Assembly (NCBI GenBank): GCA_021464525.1
Contig: JADRCO010000259.1
Location: 1-40,342 of the forward strand
DNA length: 40,342 bases
Direction: 5' to 3'
Source: Rhizophagus sp. LPA8_4_AMF
Taxonomy: Eukaryota > Glomeromycota > Glomeromycetes > Glomerales > Glomeraceae
Below are positions 34,734 through 40,342 of this stretch, piece after piece. The translations under genes were made by a program, and so were the position numbers. How positions within the stretch are numbered: the stretch's first letter is position 1; the number at the start of each line of letters is the position of its first letter. The notes beneath the pieces are model-generated. The model was not told where the DNA came from and ran no database searches. It saw nothing but the letters and a program-made list of their open reading frames with translations.

Positions 34734-36273
34734 GGGAACATTTTTTTTGGTTGTAATGAGAATAATGTATATACTGTAATACCCAATCTGTAAGTCCCAT
34801 GTTTGTATGATGTTTCCAATGAAGGATTTAGCATAATAAGAGCCTTCACTGTTGAGTATTTATATCGTACTTTATATACAACAAAAATTATGTTGATAAA
34901 AATTATCAAAATGTTGTCCAAATACGAAAATAGTATATAAATATATTGCATGCGTATAAATTTTATATTGAATAGTTGATTATTATTTATTTATTTTACT
35001 TATACAATATAATAAAAATGCGTGGTCAAAAAAAAATAATTTGATATCATTATCAAGAATATTTCTCTGAATTCTCCAGAATAAAATAATAACGGATGTC
35101 TAAATATAAAATAAAATCGAAAAATATCTAATATTATTTAAAAAAAAATTTCAAAATACTAGAGTTAAAAACTAGTAATTAATTTAATATAAATTGATAA
35201 AATTAAAAAAGTATGCTGCTAATATTGAGCAAAAAGATAAAAATTAAAAAATTTAAAACCATATACTAAGATGGTAGAATCCCAAATGATACCATAGTAA
35301 ATTAAGCGAATTTTTTAAATTTAAACTGCTAGAAAACCATTTATTTTATAATATTCATTAAAAAAAATAATTAATTATGAAAAAAATAGATCTCTAACGA
35401 AATTCTTTATTAAAAAAAATTTCAAGCCAAAATTTTCAATACAAGGTATTAAAAAAATTATTTTCAATAAAATTTTCTATCTAAACGAAATTCTCCATCA
35501 AAAAAAGTCTCACCTATATAAAACTTTTCAACCAACAAAATTATCTACCGAATATATTTCATCAAAAAACACATTTTCCTTATTAAAAAGAAAATTCAAA
35601 AAAGATTCTTATCCATTAAAAAAATTTTCAATAGATTTCTAAAAAATTCTCAGCAAAATTATATATCTCCTTATCAAAGAAAACTCTTTAACGAAATTCA
35701 AATATAAACCTATTAAAAAAAAATTCTCTAATGAAATTTTTACCAAAAAATATTTTCATCTATTAAAAAAAATTCCTAAAGAAATTCAAAATTATCTATC
35801 ATGAAAACAAAATCTACCCTTTAAAAATCCTCCAAGAATTCAATGAATTTTCTATAAAAAAAAATTCTCAATGAAATTCTTTGTCAAAATAAAGCTCCCA
35901 TTAATCCATATTTAAAATTTTCAGTTTTTTTCTAAAATTTTGCACGGTCAAGTAGGACGATCTACGCCAAAACTATCAATTTAGGAACAAATACTCTCGT
36001 TTTTTTTTCTTATTCATTTGGTTAGCCATCTTTTCTGTATATATTTGGAGATCTTTAGTTCACGTGCCATTTCTCGCAAAATTTCATGCTGTGTAGTATT
36101 CTGGCTCGTAATATCCATAAGAAATGAATGGAATTATTTTTTAATACCTAATATATCAGATCCGTCCCTTTCATCATGAAAACTAATAATGATTCATAAT
36201 AAATTAAAGTTATATATTATGATTTAGGCTGCTAGGTAAAAAATTCCATCATATTATTTATGTAATAGAAAGA
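34734..36273. repeat. Low-complexity region with a degenerate A-rich minisatellite
   Basis: From about 35390 to 35900 the sequence repeats a theme of ACGAAATTC, TCTATC or TTTATC, AAAAAAA and ATTCTC with a loose period near 30 bp; single copies are strongly diverged. The rest is plain A/T-rich DNA. No gene is seen. Confidence 0.5.
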
Positions 36274-37253
36274 TGTCATATTGACAATTGATAAAATTGA
36301 ATAATTTGTCAAACATGGCTTTTTTGCATTAGTGTACATATCAGTCTGAGTCATTATTGCATACAAGAAATTATTTCATTTAAAAGCCCTTTCAATAATT
36401 CATTCTGATTCTCTAAATTTAGGATACAATGGTTTAAATTCTTTTAAGTTAATTCTCTAAATCTGATTTAGGATTCTCTAAATTAAATGTTTTACATTTT
36501 TCTGAGTTAATTCTCTAAATTAGATTCTCATTCCTCATTTTTAAATTAAATTCTTATTTCTCATTTTTTATTGAAATTAAATTATATATTGAAATTAAAT
36601 TCTCATGTATTATTTATTATTTTCATCAAATTCTGAATACATATTCTGGTAAGATATTAAGCTTGTAACAATATTTCAACTTGAAGATATTATTTTTTCA
36701 TTTAGCTCTTTACTAACTAAATCTTGAATTTTATTCCTCTTCTTTTATTTAAAAAGACAAATCTTATACTGTTAATGTTATCATTGCTTTACTAACTTCA
36801 AATCTCAAGTAGAAAATACCTGGGGTAAGAAAAAGTTGTTGTTGAACTATTAAGAAAAAGGTGTGTATTTTTTTTTATTTTGCAAAGATAGGGTAACTCT
36901 TAAGACGAGCCACATGCAAGATAACCAGTTGAGTTTGAACATATGCCATAACGAGCCACATTGTTAAGATGATTCAGTTTAGCTGGATTTGAGCATGTGT
37001 CTTGGATGAGCTATATGTAAAGATGACAATATTACTGAGTTTATCAACCATGTGCTTCGGCTTCTGAGAATTACTGTTTGGAGACGCTTGGTAACCACTC
37101 CATAGCTCGATATTCAGGCATCCTGACTTTGTCGTTGGTAAAAGTCTGTTAATTCTGGAGGAGGAGTTGACTATGTACCTTCTTTTACTACTAAATAAAG
37201 AGATTACACACTGCTAACAATATTCTTTCATTAATAGATAAGAATCAGAACAT
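36274..37253 (+). repeat. LTR-like direct repeat, copy 1
   Basis: It starts TGTCATATTGACAA and ends near AGAACA at 37253. With copy 2 (38739-39501) it shares GTCTGAGTCATTATTGC near the start, a TATA-like TTTAAAAGCC, an A/T-rich TTCTCTAAATT stretch, and a nearly identical core at 36861-37201. The core ends in an AATAAA-type signal (CTACTAAATAAAG). TATA, then a polyadenylation signal, in a unit beginning TGT fits a long terminal repeat. It is about 980 bp, longer than copy 2 because of indels in the A/T-rich part. Confidence 0.6.
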
Positions 37254-38738
37254 ATTGGTAAGGAGTAATCAAAGATTATGAATTTAATACCTGAGAGTGA
37301 TCACACAAAGATTTATTCATTGTAAGTTATATATAATCATTAAATTTATTATTTTTTTTATATATTTATATGATTAACTTATAATTTTTCAGAATTAAAA
37401 GAAAACAAAACAAAATAAACATAATATAAAATAGTTTATAATATTTTTTCAATTTGCTTTAGCATATGAAGATTTTATTTCAGTAATAAAAGGAATTATC
37501 AAATATATGGATGAAAATTCAAATTAAATAGGATATTTTATTTTTAAAGTTTATTAAAACAAACTAGTTCATAGAATTTTTTAGAGATTTATTTTTAGAT
37601 TCTCACTATATATTTTATTTTATTTTGAAATTATAAAAATTTTTTGAATCAATTTAGCTATATTTCAATAAATTGCATGAAAATTGTATAGTAATAAAAT
37701 GTTTAAATTTACTATTAAGATGTAAAAAATAAGCTATTAGAATCAAAGTAAATAATTATAAAAAAAACTGTATTACTTTAGTCTAAGCATCCTGTAGGAC
37801 AAAAATCAAAAAACATGCATATTAAATTAAAAATTATAACTTAATATCATTTCTGTTATCTTTATATTCTTTCTATAACTGACTATTATTAGTAATATTT
37901 AGTAATGATTATTAAAGAAATTTATTATTGCAATTTTAGTTTTACATATGAAGTAATGTAATTCATCCTTTTTGCTAATAAATTCATTTTTGCATAAAAA
38001 TATTTGTAAAATATTGACAACTTTAAAAATTATTTTCTATATTTTCAATTTAAATCCAGTAGAAAAAGTTTTTTTTAATTTGAATAAAACTTAAGATTGT
38101 TAATTACATAATAGAATTATAAGAATTTATTAAAATTAAACAATAATTCAATCTCTTGTAAATTAAAGTTTTTAATATTTGATTACTATATTTGAAAATT
38201 ATTTATAAATTTTTTTTATTAACAAACAATTAATAATTAGTGATTACCAATAATTACATTTGACCAAGGATAACTTGTGATTAAAAGAGATTACTAGTGA
38301 TTTCTACAATTGCAAAGCAGGGACTATACAATTTCTTATTGCAGCATGAAAAGAAGGTACATTACAATATAGTAAAAAGAAGTGGATGAAACCCATATGA
38401 AAAAGTTTGTTAAAATAACTATTTATTTGCCTTTTGATTATGATTAATTTAAAATTAAATACAAATTTTAATTATTAATTCATAAACAGATTTCAGTTGT
38501 GCTTACTATATCTATATTTTACATGAATACAACAATATAAGTTAGGTGCAAAGGAATACATCATGGACTCACAACATATTGATCAATGAATATAATATAG
38601 AGATTATTATAACAATGTTATATCATTATGACTGACAAGTAGATTAAATCATATGTTAGCAATAATGGTTGATTATTTAATAAATTATTATATTTTTTAT
38701 TACTCATTCTATTCTTCATGTCAATCATAGAAATAATG
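37254..38738. other. Sequence between the two LTR-like repeats
   Basis: About 1.5 kb of A/T-rich DNA without gag, protease, reverse transcriptase or integrase remnants in any frame. TTGGTAAGGAG directly follows copy 1, where a primer-binding site would be, but it does not obviously match a tRNA 3' end. No polypurine tract precedes copy 2. If the repeats are LTRs, this would be a non-autonomous or gutted element; two independent solo repeats are equally possible. Confidence 0.45.
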
Positions 38739-39501
38739 TGTCAGACTGACAAGTAAATATGGCCCTAATTTGCATTGATGTATCAATCTGAGTCATTATT
38801 GCTCTTTTTATTTAAAAGCCTCTCAAATACTCTAAAAATTGTTTCCTGAATTAGAATTAATTTTCTGAAAACTTCTCCATAAATTTCTGAAAAGTGAAAT
38901 CTCTCAAATTAAATATTAAGTTCTCTAAATTTAATTAAATTCTATTTCAATCACTAAATTTTTTCTTAAATCAATTCTTTAAATTTATTAAATATTGAAT
39001 CTCTGAATTGCCCAAAAGGAATAATCTTGATAATACCTGGGCTGGTAATTATAAGAGACACAGAAAAGATTTTGCAGGTCAACAAGTTGGTGAAACGTTA
39101 AAACAAAAGGTGTGTATTTTTTTATTTTGCAAGGATAGGATAACTCTTAAGACGAGCCGTACGTAAGATCAACCAGTTGATTGAGTTTGAACATATACCA
39201 TAACGGGCCACATTGTAAAGATGATTCAGTTTAGCTGGGTTTGAGCATGTGTCTTGGATGAGTTATATGTAAAGATGACAATATTACTGAGTTTATCAAC
39301 CATGTGCTTCGGCTTCTGAGAATTACTGTTTGGAGACGCTTGGTAACCACTCCATAGCTCGATATTCAGGCATCCTAACTTTGTTGTTGGTAAAAGTCTG
39401 TTAATTTTGGAGGAGAAATTGACTATGTACCTTCTTTTACTACTAAATAAAAGTTTGCACACTACTAACAATTTATTTTCATTAAATAGATAAAACATAG
39501 A
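38739..39501 (+). repeat. LTR-like direct repeat, copy 2
   Basis: It starts TGTCAGACTGACAAG and contains ATCTGAGTCATTATTGC, TTTAAAAGCC and the core at 39110-39451. The core aligns with 36861-37201 with only scattered substitutions and a few small indels. It ends near AGAAC after CTACTAAATAAAAG. No matching target duplication was found around either copy or around the pair. A minus-strand open frame within it (39226-39498) is not conserved as coding in copy 1. Confidence 0.6.
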
Positions 39502-40342
39502 ACTAAATAAAATGTAATTATAAGAAGCTTCCTCTTATTGGATGAAGATATTTTCCATTATAATTTACTTGAGTTAAACAAGATGACTACCATATTAATA
39601 ATTGTGATGCTTGGGATTGTTTGACTGAATAGGATTAAATGTATTACTCTTAGGTTGAGAAGTATGAATAATAGTGATAGATAACAAAATTGTTGATGAA
39701 TTAGTGAATTGGTGATGAATACTTGGAAATCATATATCCTACTTGTAATTCAAATGATTTGTGTAAAAATTGATGAAAACTCTTTCCTTCATATCCAACG
39801 TTTAATTAGATTAATGAAATGCCAAAGCTGATTTTATTATTAATAATCCAATATTATAGATATTATGAAAAAATTAATTTCAAGATTCTTTAAATGTATA
39901 TGGTGTAATAATACACAATAATATTTTGACAATAAATTTAATTTAAATTTGGTAAACTTTAAAATGATTGACCCAATTCACAAATTTTAAATTTATTTAA
40001 ACTCAAATTATCATAATTTTGGAAGTTCATATTCATTTATTTACTTGTCTAGTTTTCAAGTTTTTGAAACTGTTTTGCACTGAAGTTTGATCAATTTAAA
40101 AAAAATCATACTGTAGCTCATAAATATGATATGAGACAAATTTGTAAATTTTAGATTCATCTTAAAGTTGTAATCAGATAGCAGATATTTTCTGAATGTA
40201 TAAATAAATCCACTTATCCCTAACAATGCCATAAAATCCTGCCCATTAATATTTGCTAATGCTGATGCAGTAAGAATCACCTGCAGTGAGATTTAGCAGT
40301 ACCTTAAAAAATATATAAAAGTATATCAATTTTCTTTTTTTT
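39502..40342. other. A/T-rich end of the window
   Basis: No gene is supported. A minus-strand frame at 40056-40280 (beginning MILTASALANINGQDFMALL) has a somewhat coding-like start but runs into A/T-rich random codons and matches nothing I know. Confidence 0.45.

Noticed and set aside
39226..39498. 90-codon minus-strand frame
   Set aside because: It lies inside the LTR-like repeat and shows no sign of being kept as coding in the other copy.

Overview
The window looks like nuclear DNA of an arbuscular mycorrhizal fungus of the Rhizophagus type (Glomeromycotina). This is an inference from four things: very high A+T with long A/T runs, short GT..AG introns, paralogous BTB-BACK-TLDc proteins, and a dense set of decayed members of families that are hugely expanded in those genomes (Crinkler-type P-loop NTPase, protein kinase-like, family B DNA polymerase of mobile elements, DDE and DUF6570-type transposon proteins).

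Only three features look intact. Two are two-exon BTB-BACK-TLDc genes on the + strand, at 11457-13169 (538 aa) and 25146-26759 (506 aa). They share one intron at exactly the same codon and phase. The third is a tRNA-Arg(ACG) gene at 15120-15192. The two proteins diverge by lineage-specific changes: a Gln/His/Ser-rich insertion in the first and a tandem duplication inside the BACK domain in the second.

Layout: 1-2280 is non-coding A/T-rich DNA with a distant inverted repeat. 2280-5102 (-) is a decayed Crinkler-type NTPase gene, split by a 372-bp hAT-like MITE with a perfect 8-bp target duplication. Upstream on the same strand are a repeat-filled putative intron and a small 5' exon-like ORF (to 5682). 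6882-8450 (-) is a decayed family B DNA polymerase, itself carrying a small inverted-repeat insertion. It is flanked by a small Cys-rich ORF, a 14-bp minisatellite and another coding scrap (to 9270). 11457-15192 holds the first BTB gene, a degenerate 80-bp tandem array and the tRNA. 16930-18962 (+) is a decayed transposase. 20495-21004 is a second hAT-like MITE. 21706-22590 (-) is a protein kinase remnant lacking the DFG segment. 23272-23870 holds tandem repeats and an unidentified ORF. 25146-26759 is the second BTB gene. 26760-40342 is gene-poor, with a Helitron-type DUF6570 scrap (32180-32400), an inverted-repeat element with an internal 31-bp array (34279-34733), a degenerate minisatellite (35390-35900) and a pair of LTR-like direct repeats (36274-37253 and 38739-39501).

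The two BTB proteins are probably adaptors (BTB/BACK are typical of Cullin-3 substrate receptors; TLDc is a separate globular domain), but no substrate can be read from the sequence. I see no operon-like system, CRISPR array or new defence locus. The most informative biology here is nested mobile-element decay and paralogue divergence. All domain names come from recognition by eye and were not confirmed by database search.
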